Assembly (NCBI GenBank): GCA_001600415.1
Contig: BCJX01000008.1
Coordinates: 805,679-869,678 of the forward strand
DNA from: Pascua guehoae
Lineage: Eukaryota; Basidiomycota; Tremellomycetes; Trichosporonales; Trichosporonaceae
Direction: 5' to 3'
DNA: 64,000 nucleotides
Positions within the stretch are counted from its first letter, which is position 1. Each line of letters opens with the position of its first letter. The notes below the pieces were generated by a model. The model did no database searches. It saw only the letters and a list, made by a program, of their open reading frames with translations, and was not told the DNA's origin. Positions 22,620-35,757 of this stretch are shown piece after piece. A program made the position numbers and the translations under genes.

Positions 22620-25234
22620 CTAGAGAGACGTCTCGGCCTTGGTGCTCGCCCCGGGTGTCGAGTCGCGCTTCGTGGCGGTCCAGAATGCGCACTGGTGTTA
22701 GTTGGAAGTGGCGGCGTGTGGCTCACATTGTAGACGTGCTGGAGCATGCCGTCGGGTACCGACGTGTATGTCGACTGGACCATGCGCTCGTCCTGCGTGT
22801 CAGTGACGTGTGGTATGGGTATGACGAGCCCCTGGTGGTGTGGCGTTGGCAAGGGCGAAGAGGTGGGAGAGGTGGTGTTAAGTGTTGGAGCGAGCCAGTC
22901 GGCCGAATTGCTGCACATGCCCGCTACTGCGATGCCGAGCGACTGAGATCGGAATAGCGAGGACAGCAAAGAGGTCCGGGACCAGGACAACACGGCCAAC
23001 GGCGGCACCTTGAGGACTTACGTGAATATCAAACCCGACCATCCGTGCGAGCTCCTTGACCTCATCGAGCGAGAGCTCGATCGAGCCCTCGCCCTTTGCC
23101 GACTGTGTGGGCGAGTTTTCAAAGTGCCACAGGAGGGGTCCTGGGGTTAGTTAGCACTCAGTGATGTGAGGTTGGGGGACATGGCGAAAGTGGGCGTAGT
23201 CGGAGACCAACTCACCGAGGTTGATCCACACCCCGCCGTCGGCAAGCAGACCGTGGATAATGCGCAGATAATTGAGCACGTTGCGTGCCGTATCGATAAA
23301 GAAGCACGTCACAACCGCGCCCCACCTGCCCCTCTGGTTGATGTTGCCCGAGTCTTCGTCGTCCGAGTCGGTGTCGGCGTCGGCCGCGTCCGCTCGTGGT
23401 CCGGTGGGGTCAAACCAGTGTGCTGGGCCGTAAATCTCCTCAAAGTCGCCCGCGACGAGGGAGAAGCCGCCGGCGCGTCCCTCGAGAATGTCCGCGGGGA
23501 CTACGTCGGGGATGCGGGCGGAGCGCAGGAGGTGTGCGCCGGTCGAGAGGTGGTTGGAGAATGAGTGGAGGTATGGGAAGAGCTGGTGTTCCTCTGGCCG
23601 TGTGGTTCTGGCATTAGCAGAGGCGCCGGTTTGGCCGAACGTTGACGGGGTGGGGGATGTTTTGCAGGAGCTGAGCCGCACCATATCCAATGCTCGCCAG
23701 AGCCCCTCTCCAGTCGGGGTTGACCAGCCCCACAATTCGAGCTTATCCGGTCTCACTCTTCCCCCAGCCTGGACTCACTGATTCAGCGCAAAATGGCTCG
23801 CAATCAGCATATAAGCACTAAACTCATTCCCCTGCGCCCAGAACCCCTGTGCCGCAATCTCCATAGCGAGGCGCCCCAGTCCACAACCCGGAACGAGCAC
23901 TTTGACCTTTCCCCTCGTCCGCGGGTCGGGGTACGCCTTTGCGAGCGCGGCCAGGATGGGGTCGTAGGCCGCCGCACGCTCGGGGGCACCCTCGGCTGCC
24001 CAGTCGCGCACAAACGAGCGGAGGACGGAGCGGACCTTGTCCTGCGCCGTGTCGTTGGCCGCCTGCCTGGTCGAGCGGGACGGGTGGGATTGGGAAGGCA
24101 CGCTGTGCTCGATGTGTGTGCCGACTGCATGGGCGTGAGAGTCGGCATCGCTGTGTGCGTGGCTGTGCGAGTGGCTTTGCCCCGCTGCCACACCCGCGAT
24201 GTCGCCATGTGAGTGTGGGTCACTGTGAGAATGGCTGTGCGAATGCGACGAGTCGTCGCCTGCGCCGTCTGCGAGCATGTCGGCGAATACGGGATCTTGG
24301 ATCATGAGGTCGATGAACTCTGCGTTTCTGCGGATTGTTAGCTGCCGCAGGAGGGTGAATACGAGCTGCTGTCATGGGGCTACGAACAGCATGCCATGTG
24401 AACACAGCATGCACTCAGTCAGAATCAACATTGGATCCTGGCATCTGTCGCACCCCGGAGGACAATATGGGTCTCCACATCTATTGGGCGGTGCGGGGCA
24501 GCACGTCTGCGCACCATTTACCCCAGATTGTCCTCCAAGGTTCCCCGCCCACACCATCTCACTGGTCTCATCGCACACGCACCTCCGGATCCCCTCATCA
24601 ACAGCCTCCAGCTTGTCGCGATACCCCAATGCATCGAACATGGCCCGCGATTCCCGTGGGAGCGCAAAGAACGCCATGCGCCGTGCGTGGTTGGCCGAGA
24701 GCTGATGTCAGTCTGGTGTCCATTCCCACAGCGTTAGGATCTCAATACGAGGGGAGCACAGATGTTGTTAACAGGAACCCTAGTTCGCGTGTGAAGCGCC
24801 ACTTGTTCTGTGTATCTGCGGAACCTTGCATGTCATTGCAGTTTCCAACCGTGTCATTCGTACTTTCCGCAGCGATTCGTTGGCCAGAGATCAATAGGAA
24901 TGGCACCGACCTAGAAGAAAGGCATGGTTGGTCGCTGGGTGCACAGATGAACGTGCACCAAAGCAGGCGCCATGTCCTTTTTCTAGATTGGCCTCTTCTC
25001 CATTGACACCCCGTCCAGTCTGATCGTCCCACTAGTTGCGTTCTGTTCGGAAGGACTCGTGTCGCGCGTCTGGTCCCCATCGCAACGCGTTTGCGCGTTT
25101 GAACATTGCGCCACGGATGATCACGAGACCATCGCTCCTCAAGCAACGTCTGTACTCACATGGTACTGCATGTACCCGTCAAACGCACGGAGCACATCGC
25201 GCCAGTGTGCGCGCTCCTCTGGCGAGTGAGCCAT
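22620..25234 (-). CDS. Carnosine N-methyltransferase family protein (N2227 domain) with His-rich insert
   Basis: The N2227/CARNMT1 family uses S-adenosylmethionine to methylate the imidazole ring of carnosine, and probably other histidine-containing substrates. Exons: 25160-25234, 24583-24701, 23779-24327, 23216-23607, 23022-23140, 22727-22792 and 22620-22691 (463 aa, phases consistent). Family blocks present: ANHARRMAFFALP; the SAM motif VLVPGCGLGRLAMEIA (about 208-223); QGNEFSAYML; FPYLHSFSN; AGDFEEIY; VTCFFIDTARNVLNYL; and GGVWINLGPLLWHFE. Residues about 92-139 hold some 14 histidines as HSHSHSH-type runs, absent from the animal enzyme as I recall it. An acidic Asp/Ser/Glu insert precedes the VTCFFIDTA block. 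Intron 1 is 458 nt. The gene is divergent from TUL1, with 311 bp between start codons. Confidence 0.87.
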
Positions 25235-25545
25235 CGCGGTGTGCGTGTGGTGAATAGAAGCGAACGTCGATAGAGCGATGGGACGTGTTGGTGCCTTGTG
25301 GCCACTGATCGTCCTCGTCGTTATCGCAGTCTGCCTCCACTTTAGACTTTCGCCATCGACGGAATCAAATATCGGGGGTGGCGTCGGCACATGACGCGGC
25401 GCGCCTGCCTGGACAAGCATTACCCCAGGCCTCGAGTCTGGAGTGTGAGCGACCAACGTCGACAACAGAGTAAGCCACGACGCTTCGCCAACTGTACATT
25501 CAACAAATACACCTCGAATCGTAGCCCACAACCCCACCACTCGGC
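25235..25545. promoter_or_regulatory. Shared divergent promoter, CARNMT-like gene and TUL1
   Basis: Only 311 bp separate the two start codons, so the two promoters probably overlap. I see no strong TATA box. Confidence 0.55.
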
Positions 25546-28500
25546 ATGTCGGAGCGCGATCCCGATCCGCGATCCCCGCGCCCGTCCGCCGGCAACCTGC
25601 CCGGCACAGGGAACGGCGACGACAATGGCCCCCCAGGACAAGCAGGTGGCGGCGCGACGGGGCCGAGTCCGAGTCCGGCTGGCCTTCCCGGTATTCCGCT
25701 GGGCCCACCAGGATTTCCGCCCTCGTTTATCGGCGAACGGCCACCGCCACCACCGCGGAATAGCCTCAACTCGATGATGATGATGCTCATGTTCTTCTTC
25801 TTCATGTCAAACGGCCAACCCCCGCACCATATTGTCACGGGGCCCGATGGGGAGATTGCGCCGCGCGTCACCGAGCTCGATCTCGCGAGGCAGCGCGTGG
25901 GCGAGTATCAGGGATACTTGAACGGGACCGGGAATTGGACAGAGGTGAGTCGTGTAGGAGAGATGGGGGAAGGTAGTGGGCTGTCGATGTGAGGCGTGGG
26001 AGGGAGTGACGGGACGGCGCTGTGGGTGTGGAGAGAGGTGGATGAGTGTAGCCCACCAGTATGTCGCTGGGAGGGCTGCCTCGTACATTGCGTCCTCTCG
26101 GATATGGTCAGGGGGGTTGTCTTAGAGGCGACGTCGGGTCACATTGCTGCCATCTGTACCATTCTAACACTCAGTTTGCCACGCCGTTCCCGCTTCCCAG
26201 CACCCTCATCCCTCCACGGTTCGACCACAGCTCGTCTGCCGCGGCAGGCCACCATTTCTTCAACAACATGACGGGATGGTACCGGCGCGCGACTGCGCAT
26301 CCCGTGGACCTGGTCTCGCCGACACCGTCGGCTCCGTTCTTTGACGGCGTGTCGGTGCCGTCGCTCAACACGTCGGCGTGGAACGCGACACGGGCGGCCG
26401 AGCTGCGCGGCGAGTTTGACTGGGCGTCCGTGGTGACGTTTGACATGAGCAATGTCAAGGAGCGGCTTGTGAGCACGTTTATGACCACGAACGCGACTTT
26501 GCCAGACGGCGTCGGCGAGGACGGGCTGGACCCGAGCCAGTGGGCGTGGGTGCGGGGGACGATTGTGCTCACGGCGTTGGGGCCAGACAAGGTCCCTGAT
26601 GGCCAAAGACGCATACCGCCCCAGGGGAATAGGGAGGGACACGACGCGGGAGCCGGGGACGACTCGAGCGCCGACTCGTCGTCGCCGGTTGAGACGTACG
26701 CCGAGTACTCGTTTTATGGACTGCACTTTGTTCCCAACGGCACGTACGAGCTGTACGCCTTACCCGACGGCCTCAATATGGACATTCGCCACATCCCCAC
26801 GCTGTTCAAGGACCAGCACAATGCGACGGCGCGCATCGTCCTCGCCCAGCTTGAAAAGGACCTCAGACACCAGGAGGAGAGCCTCCTCCTCACCGACGTC
26901 ACGCCCGACGGTAAGCGAAGCATGTCAGCTTGCCCAAGAGCCCGCGCTAATCCACAGAACCAACACGGACCCGCTGCCCGCTCTTGATCCACCTCTCCCT
27001 CCCACCCCTCCCACCAGGCACACACCTCGCCGACCTCCTGGCCTACGAAGCCGAGCTCGCCAATCCCACCGGCATCCTCTCGAGCCTCAAGCCCCCCCCG
27101 CACTACTGGGACGGCTTGGGCCTCGGTGGCGTCGTCATTGCAGACGAGTGTGGGTGGGCGTTTGGCATCGACCACGGCAAGGGGGTGCTGCTCGACAACT
27201 TTTTGAGGAAGAGCATTAATTGTGAGTCGGCGTGCAATACTGTCGGCTGCCACTGGGTTGTTATGCCGATACAGTGCGATTCCCTCGCACACGGTGCTGT
27301 GACACTGTTTCGTGGCTCCACACATCCTATTTCAATGTCTCGCGTATCGACTTCCTGCCTCGACCTCTTGTGTTTTCACCCGTGTACACCCTACTGACTC
27401 TCCAGACGCCGCGTTTGCGACGCTGGCCCAACTCATGGTCCTCGTTCTCCTCGTACGGCAAATGGAGGCGACACGGACGCCGAGCACCCTTGCAAAGGTC
27501 TCACTGTGGACTATTGTCATTCTCGGCGTTACCGATTCGTGGATCTTCTCGGCCCACCTCGTTATTGGTGTCATGACTGATAACAAGACGGGTCTGCCCA
27601 TGCTGGTGCCGGGTTTCTGTGCATTGTGTACTGCTATTGTGTTTGGACCGGTAAGTCTTGTGACGGGCGTGTCCTGCAGGCCAGCTTTACTGCAATATAC
27701 GGGCTACACCGTGGGCAGCTCGAACCCCTCGACGCCGCTGACACTCAGCGTTACGCTGTCCTACTGCACCGCATCCAAGCGCCAGAACGCACAGTCACGC
27801 GCCCCACCCCGCCCACAAACCCAGGTGGAAGTGACGGAAATGGTACAGGGGCGGAAGTCGGCGCCGGCGCCGCCACCGACACTGGCACAGGCACTGGCAC
27901 GACCAACGACACCCCATCCCCGTCCATGAGCGACAGACTTATGGACGCCCTCGCCGCAAACCGGGGACTGCAGTGGATCGGAGGCGTGGCGCTCATGTTT
28001 ATCACGTTCCAGCTCGTGCTCGTGCCGTCGATTGTCCCGTTTGCGCTGTTTGCGATATACTCGATCTGGGTGCCGCAGATATGGCGCAATGCGCGGCGCG
28101 GTTCGAGCCGTGCGCTGAGCCACGTATTTGTCGTGGGCACGAGTGTGGGGAGGTTGGCACTGCCACTGTGTGAGTGGAGAGTTTGGAATCGAGGCACCCA
28201 GGAACTGACAAACAGATGCCCTCGCATGCCCCGACAACATCTTCCTCGTCGAGGTGGTCGACTGGGTCTGGGGCCTGGTGCTCTGGCAGGTCGTCCAGGT
28301 GTCCGTTCTGTTTGCGCAGGACCGGTTCGGCCCGTGTTTCTTGTGAGTCCCGAAGTTGCGAGTTCCAGTTCCAGTTCCGAGTTCAGTTCCCAATCTCGAC
28401 CGAGGACGGAGGACGTGGGCGAGATCTGGCAAGCACAGTGGGAGATAGGGGCGCCCTGGGTGCGCGGCTTTGCATCGTTTATGGTGTCGGCCGCGTGTCG

Positions 28501-29370
28501 CATCCCACATGCTATCTATGGCGTCATGATCTAGCCGATGATGTGGGCGCCGGCTGGCACGGAGAGACGTACGACGACGGCCACCGGCCTCTACCAGCCG
28601 CGCCACTCGCCTCAACGAGTGCCGACTTTAAACGGCCTAGCTTGGCAACCTCTCCTTGTCCTCTTCCCCTTCCCCACCTCTTCTCCTATACCCCATCCCA
28701 AACCGCACCCGCATTCTCCCCACCCCACGCCCACGACCATCCTCCCCTCCACTCCTGGGTCCCCACATGTTCCTAATCTGCTTTAGCCTCCCGAAGCGCT
28801 TCAAGCCCGCCGAGGGTTACGACTACCACCCGCTCCTTCCCGTCGCCGACGAGGAGAGCGGTCTCGCCGGCACCGGCACCGGCCCGAACGCCCAGCGCGC
28901 CACCTGGTTTGAGGGCGGGACGACATGCTCAATCTGCATGGAAGACGTCGACACGCACCCTGTCGACCCCGAGGCGGGCGCGAGCCCCAGCGCGCTCCTC
29001 GGCCTCAATGCACGCAGGTCGTATGCCGTCGCGCCGTGCCATCACTTGTTCCATACAAAGTGTCTCGCGCAGTGGATGGCTATCAAGGTGAGTCTGCGGC
29101 CACTGTGCGGGAGACCGAGGAATAGGAAGCTATCAGAGGAAGGGCGGCGGGTGGAGGCAGAGACGTGCGATGTTGCTGGGCGCGCCGAGAGAGCCGCGCC
29201 ACGGAGACGGAGGCGAACACGGTCGCGAGGAATGTCGAGTCCCCCGAGCTGTGCGGGGAAAAATGTGGCCCCACAGACAACAACACGGACCACTTGCCCA
29301 CCTCCAAACGCAACTGCTAACACACTAGACCATCTGCCCGCTCTGTAAACGACCCCTGCCACCACTCTAG
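25546..29370 (+). CDS. TUL1: Golgi/endosomal transmembrane RING E3 ubiquitin ligase Tul1/Dsc1
   Basis: Tul1/Dsc1 is the catalytic subunit of the DSC complex, which ubiquitinates Golgi membrane proteins and activates SREBP in some fungi. Exons: 25546-25944, 26175-26910, 26958-27221, 27406-27650, 27749-28169, 28216-28342, 28787-29087 and 29329-29370 (844 aa, phases consistent). The N-terminus is Pro/Gly-rich, followed by a first membrane span (MMMMLMFFFFM). A large lumenal region with N-glycosylation sites (NGTGNWTE, FNNMTG) comes next, then several membrane spans from the LAQLMVLVLLV segment onward. The conserved RYAVLLHRIQAPERT loop is present, as is a C-terminal RING: CSIC (about 778), CHHLFHTKC and CPLC in the 14-codon last exon. 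The 230-nt first intron may hide a small exon, and the seventh intron is 444 nt. Confidence 0.88.
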
Positions 29371-29698
29371 CCCCTTCCCTCTCTTTTCCGCCGCGAGGCC
29401 CACGCGCCACGGCCGCCGCCCAAGCCCAGCCTCTTGCTGTAGACTACTGCTCGATACCCCGCACGGGCATACCACCGTACCACCGTCATTTCATGTACTG
29501 CATTCACACTCTAGCGTCTGTTGCGGATATCGTCAGAGCCGTCTGGGCGTCTTGGGCATGCCCACTTGGTACTCTGGCTTGTGGCTTGTGACTTGGACGA
29601 TGCGTGTTTTGGTGGCTATGACACAATCCATCCATACATGCTAGAACTGACCCATGCTACTATGACACCCTTTCGACCACCACCCAACCCCCTCACCC
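29371..29698. other. Convergent intergenic region, TUL1 and GT90 gene
   Basis: These 328 nt hold the two 3' flanks. I see no coding signal. Confidence 0.6.
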
Positions 29699-32675
29699 CT
29701 AATCAACTCGCGGCATCTCCATGCTCGCATCGTACACAAACGACTTTGCGCGGTCGTCGCTCTGCAGCCGCGCCCACTCGAGGTAGAGGCGGAACACGTA
29801 GGCCGTCATGTCCTCGCGGCGGTAGTGCGTATTGGACCAGTCGCGCCCCTCGGTGGCAATCTGGCGGGCCAACGCGTCCTCGCCGCCCACGCCGTTCAGG
29901 TCGCCGCGGAAAAAGGACAGCGAGTCGTACAGGTCGGAATAGTCGACTTTGAGCGGAATGTACTGCTTGTCAGCCGGGTGGACAATGGAGAGATCTGGTG
30001 CGGTTCGGTGGGTGGGGTGCAAGGAGATCTGGCGGATGTGGGCTGGTACTTTCTCCTGTACCTCGTGGCTCGCTGGGCTCTCCCTGCTCACTGCCCTCAC
30101 TACTTTTCCACTCGCTCCTGGCTCCGATCGACGCTCTCCACCCCATACTCGCAGCCTCCATCTTCCCTTCCCCGTCTGCTTGCTGCTCCCATGCTCGCTG
30201 CTGGCCGCTCGCTACTCACATGGACCCACGGCTGGATACGGTCATTCCACCACTCTGGCATGACGGTCGACTTGAAAATGAGCGACCCGCTCGCCATGAG
30301 ACGTTGGAAGCGCGCCGACCAAGAGTTGCCGTCGACGTCGACAATGTACTTTGACCGATCGGCGTCGGCCACTTCCACACGGGGTCGGAAGGGGTATTTT
30401 TCAGCGATTTCCTCGCATGTGCCGTCTTCGACCTCGCACTCTGTGGGGTTAGTTGGTCACGAGGGATGGAGGTTGCGCAATATCAGGTTGTGGCGATAAC
30501 GAGTTGGAAGGTGTGGTTGTGAATAGTTGTGGCCTTTGGGACAGCTCGAGAGCCAGAAAACTCACGGTGAGGCTTGCCAGTAAACGCCATGTCCATGTAG
30601 TGCTCATTCGCCGCGCCCTTGTCCAGCACCTTTGCAGAGTCCCGGAGGGGCTTGCCTGCATTCTGGCGGGGCGGGGCGAGGATGGTCGTCTGGCCCGTCT
30701 TCTCGTCGCCGAGGCCAGTGAGGCGGACGCGGTGCGTGTCGCGCCACGGAATTTTGGCGCCATAATGCAGTCCCGTGTTGGTACCACGCCACAAGAGACG
30801 TTCACGCGTCTTCTCCTCCCATGGAACCGGGGTGACGTGGAGACCTACGCGCTCCGGGGGTACGCCGAGGACGTCGGCGTGGATGGCCGTCTTGGAGATT
30901 GCGAAAATGGCCGACATGTCGTTGGCGTTTGGGTTCTTGCCCGCAAACAGGCCGTGGAGGTGCACGAGGTTTGGGTTGTTGCACAGATCCATGCTTGTGA
31001 CGTGGTTGGAGATGAAACTCTTGGATGCGACGGTGCCGTTGGGCATGACGAGGGGCGGCACACCGTCGGTGCGCACCTTGGAGTCGAAGGGACACATGGC
31101 TGCAAAGCCCTTTTCGGTGTACTGGATCTTGTGCTGTTCAGGCTTCATGACTGGGCGCGTTAGCGTTCAAACGTGGAGTTGAAGTGAGTGCATGTCGCGT
31201 AGGTATGGTGAATGGAATGCGGGGAAGCTCTCAACATGCTGAGATGCGAAGCATATGCCACTTGGACTCACCCTCGTCCAACTGAATGTACTCGGCCACT
31301 TTGTCGCGGTACGAGTACGGGATAGTGATGAACGGCGTGTCGTGCACCGTGTACACGACGGTCATGTCCGGTAGGTGCTGGACGACGTCCTCGATGAGGT
31401 CGACCTGGCCCTCGCGGCGCATGTTGAACGCGCGCTTGTCATCGTGCGTAAACGTCCACGAAACCTTGCCGCTCTTGATGTCGAGCGTGTACGTGTGCTT
31501 TGCTTTGCGGCCCTTTTCAATTGTGCTCCTGACGTCTTTGGGGCTGAAGGCACGGAACGGCGTCAGATCCTTGAGGATTTGGTCGTACTCGTCTGGCAGT
31601 TTCACCTTGTTCTTGCTGCACCGGGTTAGCTGAAACGCATGATATTCGCGGGTAAGCATGGGGTTGGTCTGAATTGACCGGGTGGCCGGTGGACACCGTA
31701 CAAATTGGAGCCGGAGATGGCAAGGAACACACCACGGACGCCACCCAGGAACGCTTCCTTGATAGTGGCGCCAAGTGCTCGACGCATGCGGCGAACGCGA
31801 TGGTAATCATGGACAACGGACCACGGACCACGGACCATGGACAACGGCGCTGTTCACATCCGGCCCCAGTTCAACACTGGTACTCACACAACATAATGCC
31901 ACCATTTGTCGAATCCAGGGGGCGGGTCAATCTTGTACCGCCGACGGTACTCGGCGACGGCCTCCTTGAGCGTCTCGCTCTGCCGCGCCGTCTTCTGGTC
32001 CCACATGAGGCGTGCGTCGCGGATGAGCTGGTAGATGGGGTGCATTATCGATTCGGGGTTGACCTGGAGGTGGCCCTCGACCACTGGATGATCGGGAATG
32101 TTGCGCATGACCACCGCTTCCGGGAGGGCCGCGCGGCCGTCGTCGAGGACGACCGTGGTGTCAAACACCTGCTGGTCGTCGGTAGGCTTATTCGCCTTTT
32201 GCTCCTTCTGCTCTTTAATCTGCTGCAGCTTTTCCTCGCGGCGAGCGGCGGCCGCTTCCTCGCGTGCCTTTTCCTCCTTGCGCTGGCGTTGCTTTTCACG
32301 CCGGCTCGCTGCCCCCGCCGCAGCTGCCCCACCCACGCCCGTGTGGGCACCCACGGCGGCACCGCCACCCAGGCCAATGAGGGACGCCGGGTCGGCGCGC
32401 GCAGCAGAGAAGACGGACGCCAACGTACTGGTGGCGGCCCCAACGCCGCCGTCGGTAAAGTGGTGCAGCCCCACGAGGTAGACGCCCACAATGGCGAGGA
32501 GGTAGAGCCATACACGCTTCTGCGTCCACGCCCGCCTGAACGACAGCCGAAGGCGGCGCGGCCGTCGACTCGTCTTGGCGCGCGAGAGGCGCTCGTCGGC
32601 ACTGCCGTACTTGACGCGCGGGTCGGCCAGCGACCCCGAGCCCAGGGCGCTGCTCGAGGCGTAGCTCGCCGCCAT
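29699..32675 (-). CDS. CAP10-family glycosyltransferase (GT90), beta-1,2-xylosyltransferase-like
   Basis: GT90 proteins of Cryptococcus include Cxt1, a Golgi beta-1,2-xylosyltransferase, and the capsule protein Cap10. Exons: 31888-32675, 31272-31615, 30566-31150, 30220-30440 and 29699-29962 (733 aa, phases consistent). The type II topology is clear: a basic N-terminus, one membrane span at about 55-72 and a charged, probably coiled stem (REKQRQRKEEKAREE). The lumenal domain contains GFDKWWHYV, VKLPDEYDQI, then LLWRGTNTGLHYG, YIVDVDGNSWSARFQRLMASG, LIFKST and VDYSDLYDSL, which are hallmark CAP10/GT90 blocks. Introns are 272, 121, 125 and 257 nt; the first holds a short ACGGACC-type repeat (about 31811-31847). 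I cannot tell which CAP10 paralogue this is, so no symbol is given. Confidence 0.88.
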
Positions 32676-32990
32676 GGTGGAGAGTGTCTTGGGTGGCTGG
32701 TGTTGTGGAATCGAGGATGGATGATGAGGGAAGACAAGGTTACTCTGCGAATACAGTCACTGCGTCCGAGGACAGGCGGAGTGTACACGACGAGGTCGTG
32801 GACGAGGTAGTGCCCCGAGCCCCCGCAACTGTGCTCAATGGGAGGGAATGTGCCAGAGAGCGGGGGATAGCGGCGAGTGGAGTTGAAACGTGACCACGGT
32901 TCAACTTTGGAGTGAGGATATGATAAGAGGAGAAATGGAAAGATCGACAGAGGCAAAAGGGTTATGCTCACAGTCGGTACTATATGGTGT

Positions 32991-33012
32991 GGTTTGGTTT
33001 GGTTTGGTTTGG
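32991..33012. repeat. (GGTTT)n pentanucleotide repeat
   Basis: Four GGTTT units are followed by GGTATATAC, about 320 bp upstream of the GT90 start codon on the opposite strand. Confidence 0.8.
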
Positions 33013-33996
33013 TATATACAGGCAACACGCAGGCTGCAGGCCAGCAAGCTATTCCCTCGGACACACTCGTGCACTCGTACTCTGTTCTCTTCTCTCCGCG
33101 GCCCCCGGCCCCGTTTGCTTGTTGCATTGTGCATGGTCTTCCTCTCCCACGAGGCACAGACACACAGCCCCCATTACTCAACCTACTGTAGAACCAACAT
33201 TGTCGCCACTCCCCCGACCCCACCCCAAACTGCTGCACCCCGCACCACACATTCCATACAGCATGCACAGGTCGTGAGTGGCCCAAGTCGACCAGTTTGC
33301 GTTATTCACCTCTTGCCTTCATGTCCAACAGGCCAACAGGTTGTTGCCCTTGGCTTTGGGCTCTTCTTCGAAGCGACTTTTGACCCGTATCCAGTTTGGA
33401 GCATGGCTGAAAAGAAGAAAAAAAAAAAAAAGAAAAACAACACAATTGTCCCAGGGCGTTACCGCCAACAAGCACACGCCAAATGCAAATTATGCCCCCA
33501 GTCCATCCCGGGCGCACGAGGAATGACGGCCCCAACTCGACTCCACTTTTGTTCGCTTGCTCTCCTCGCCGTCTTCGCTCGCAGCATGGCGCGATTGTAG
33601 CAGGGAAGCGCCACACAAGCTCACGAGGACCACGCCTCGTACTCCTCGGTGGCGCGGGGTTGATCGGCTTGTCACCAACTGCTGGCCTACTGGTCTGCGG
33701 GGTATACATGCCCCTCTGACTATGCATTGACCAACCTTTGGCCATGTTCAAAGTGAGTGTCCCGGCAGACGCTCACACTCGGTGCCAGGCAGTACGACTT
33801 GTTCACTTTCCGCTGGTGACAGAAGGGAATCCAGGGGTCAAAAGGTATCCGAGGCCACCCCGAGATTACAGTCGACCTGTGGCGCCTCGCTCTTTTGCAC
33901 TCGTGGCGGCACCTCTTGCTTGTTGCTCGTTGCTGCTCACCAAGGTATTCGGTTTCGCACCCATTAGGGTGCAGCATGTATACAGCATTGCTGCAC

Positions 33997-33997
<1 letters not shown>

Positions 33998-34025
<28 letters not shown>
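33998..34025. repeat. 28-nt poly-A tract
   Basis: An uninterrupted run of A in non-coding sequence. A shorter A-rich tract lies near 33415-33432. Confidence 0.9.
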
Positions 34026-34027
<2 letters not shown>

Positions 34028-34698
34028 AGACCAGGTCCTGTTGGCCTGTTGTGGCTGCCAGGCCTACAGCTAGAACAGGCGTACAGGCGTAAAGGGGTCC
34101 GGATACCACAGTCCTGCCTCCTGTCATTTGCCTCGGCAGCTTTTACTCACCCTCCCAGTCTGAAACAACTCACCTCGTTACGGGCAAACTTTAAACACTT
34201 GCCACATGCGTGCCACAGCTCCCTAGTCATCAGATGTCTGCCTCTGTCTCTCAAGACCATTCCAACAATGACGACATCGCGGAGGGTAGATTTCGCCGCC
34301 AGCGACACATAAACCCACCCTTATCACTCTCGAAACCTGGACAAGACGCTGCCATGTGGCCTTTCGTCCTTCAGCTCCGACTAACAACAACCGTTGTTGG
34401 GCCGTTTTCGACACTCGCTGGGAGACTTCAGGCCTTTACGTCTTGCTCGGCTAGCCGAGACGAGGCTAGGCCGCTGCTTGTCCCTGGTTGCACAGTTGTT
34501 CGATGCCACGCCATTTTTTTTGGGTTTGACCACGCCGCACCGATACGGTGGTGATGTCTAATGGACGTCATTATCGGGATAAATGGGAGTAGAACGGGGG
34601 AAAGCGTGTGGGACGCCAGCTGGGCTTTAAGCTCGGAAGGTGACCATCCAGTGACAGCATTGAACACTTGACGAGAGTATACATTTGACGACAGTGTG

Positions 34699-34778
34699 CA
34701 GGCGCGACCGGAAAGTCGTGAGACTGCCACAGTGAGGCTCGAGCGCGTAACAGTCTCACGGCTTTCCGGACACACCTG
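34699..34778. mobile_element. Short inverted-repeat element, MITE-like or solo palindrome
   Basis: The left arm 34699-34726 and right arm 34751-34778 are imperfect inverted repeats, each 28 bp, around a 24-bp spacer. The core shared by the arms is GTGAGACTG preceded by CCGGAAAG. The right end, read outward, is CCGGACACACCTG followed by TA. The same arm sequence recurs at 35758-35785 and 35941-35966. Confidence 0.6.
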
Positions 34779-35519
34779 TACATCATCATCACTGGGTCAA
34801 GTTGATCGAGTTGTCCATATGGGCGTGTGTGTGCCCTGGCCTGTGTGGATCACCGGATATTATGAGGGCTTGGAATCAAGCTTCCTTGCAAGTCGTTGCA
34901 CGCGAGCCGCCCGAGTCGGAGCTCCAGGCGGCCGAAGGGGGCGCTGGCTTAAGTGGCTCGAGTGGATCAAAAGTAGTGGTGAACACTCCGAGAACACATG
35001 TACATCCCCAGCACACGCTGCCGCCTCCCCGAAGTCAATGTCGTCAGCGAGCGAGTGCGACAGAGTTGTCACTGACGGACGTGGGGCGGTGGAGCCTCGG
35101 AGGCGAGCCGTGTCGGCACGTCCCAGCTCTTACCGGGTAGTGCGGCGGGCACGTGTTGATAGCGGTCAAAATGGGGGTTCGACATGACTGGTAGTCAAGG
35201 GGGTGCTCGTCCTCCGAGTCGTGGTGCATTGGACATGGCATTGGGGAGTGGCATTGTTCAAGGGGATCGCCGACGGAGATGGCTGAGACATAAGCGGACA
35301 TGACGGGGCCAAGAACCGTCTTGGGTTTCTTCCCCCCCCTCGTCGCTGCTGCTGTCCGTCTCGGGCCTCTCGCCATTCCTGCTATAGGGAGCGACTGAGG
35401 TGGGGGGGCGGAGGTAGCCTTGTACCATTAGGGAATCACCCGTCTCGTTTTTGGCACACTCGGAGCGCCAGACATTCACTCCAGCCTAACGTAGGACAAG
35501 CACAAGTTGCTCTGCACTT

Positions 35520-35609
35520 CAGGTCCGCTCGGAACGTCGTGCGACTACACACTGCCACAGTGAGACTGGAGCGCATGTGGCGTTACTGTATTACTTTTCG
35601 GAGGCACAT
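35520..35609. mobile_element. Diverged copy of the 34.7-kb inverted-repeat element
   Basis: The middle shares CTGCCACAGTGAG with the spacer side of the 34.7-kb element and continues GA-CTGGAGCGC like it. The outer arms are degenerate (GGTCCGCTCGGAACGTCGTG on the left, TTTTCGGAGGCACATGCAC on the right). Confidence 0.45.
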
Positions 35610-35757
35610 GCACCCTGCTGCAAGATACGGCCTGCGCACTGGGAGTGGGAGCGTCGCCCACGAACCTTACGTCATTGTTATTGATGGAGACACGAGGCAG
35701 CCTGCACGCACTGTATAGGCTCGAGCGCGACAGTCTCATCAGCCAGTGACCGTTGTG

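Noticed and set aside
27651..27679. A 29-nt intron in TUL1 ending at the first CAG after the donor
   Set aside because: The next CAG at 27748 restores the conserved RYAVLLHRIQAPERT block directly after IVFGP and gives a 98-nt intron with a CTGAC branch site.
32890..33600. 236-codon plus-strand open frame upstream of the GT90 gene
   Set aside because: It runs through a GGTTT repeat and an A tract (poly-Lys), has no domain, and lies where the GT90 promoter must be.
33998..34025. Poly-A tract as the tail of a retroposed gene
   Set aside because: No target-site duplication and no coding or processed-gene sequence is recognisable upstream of the tract.
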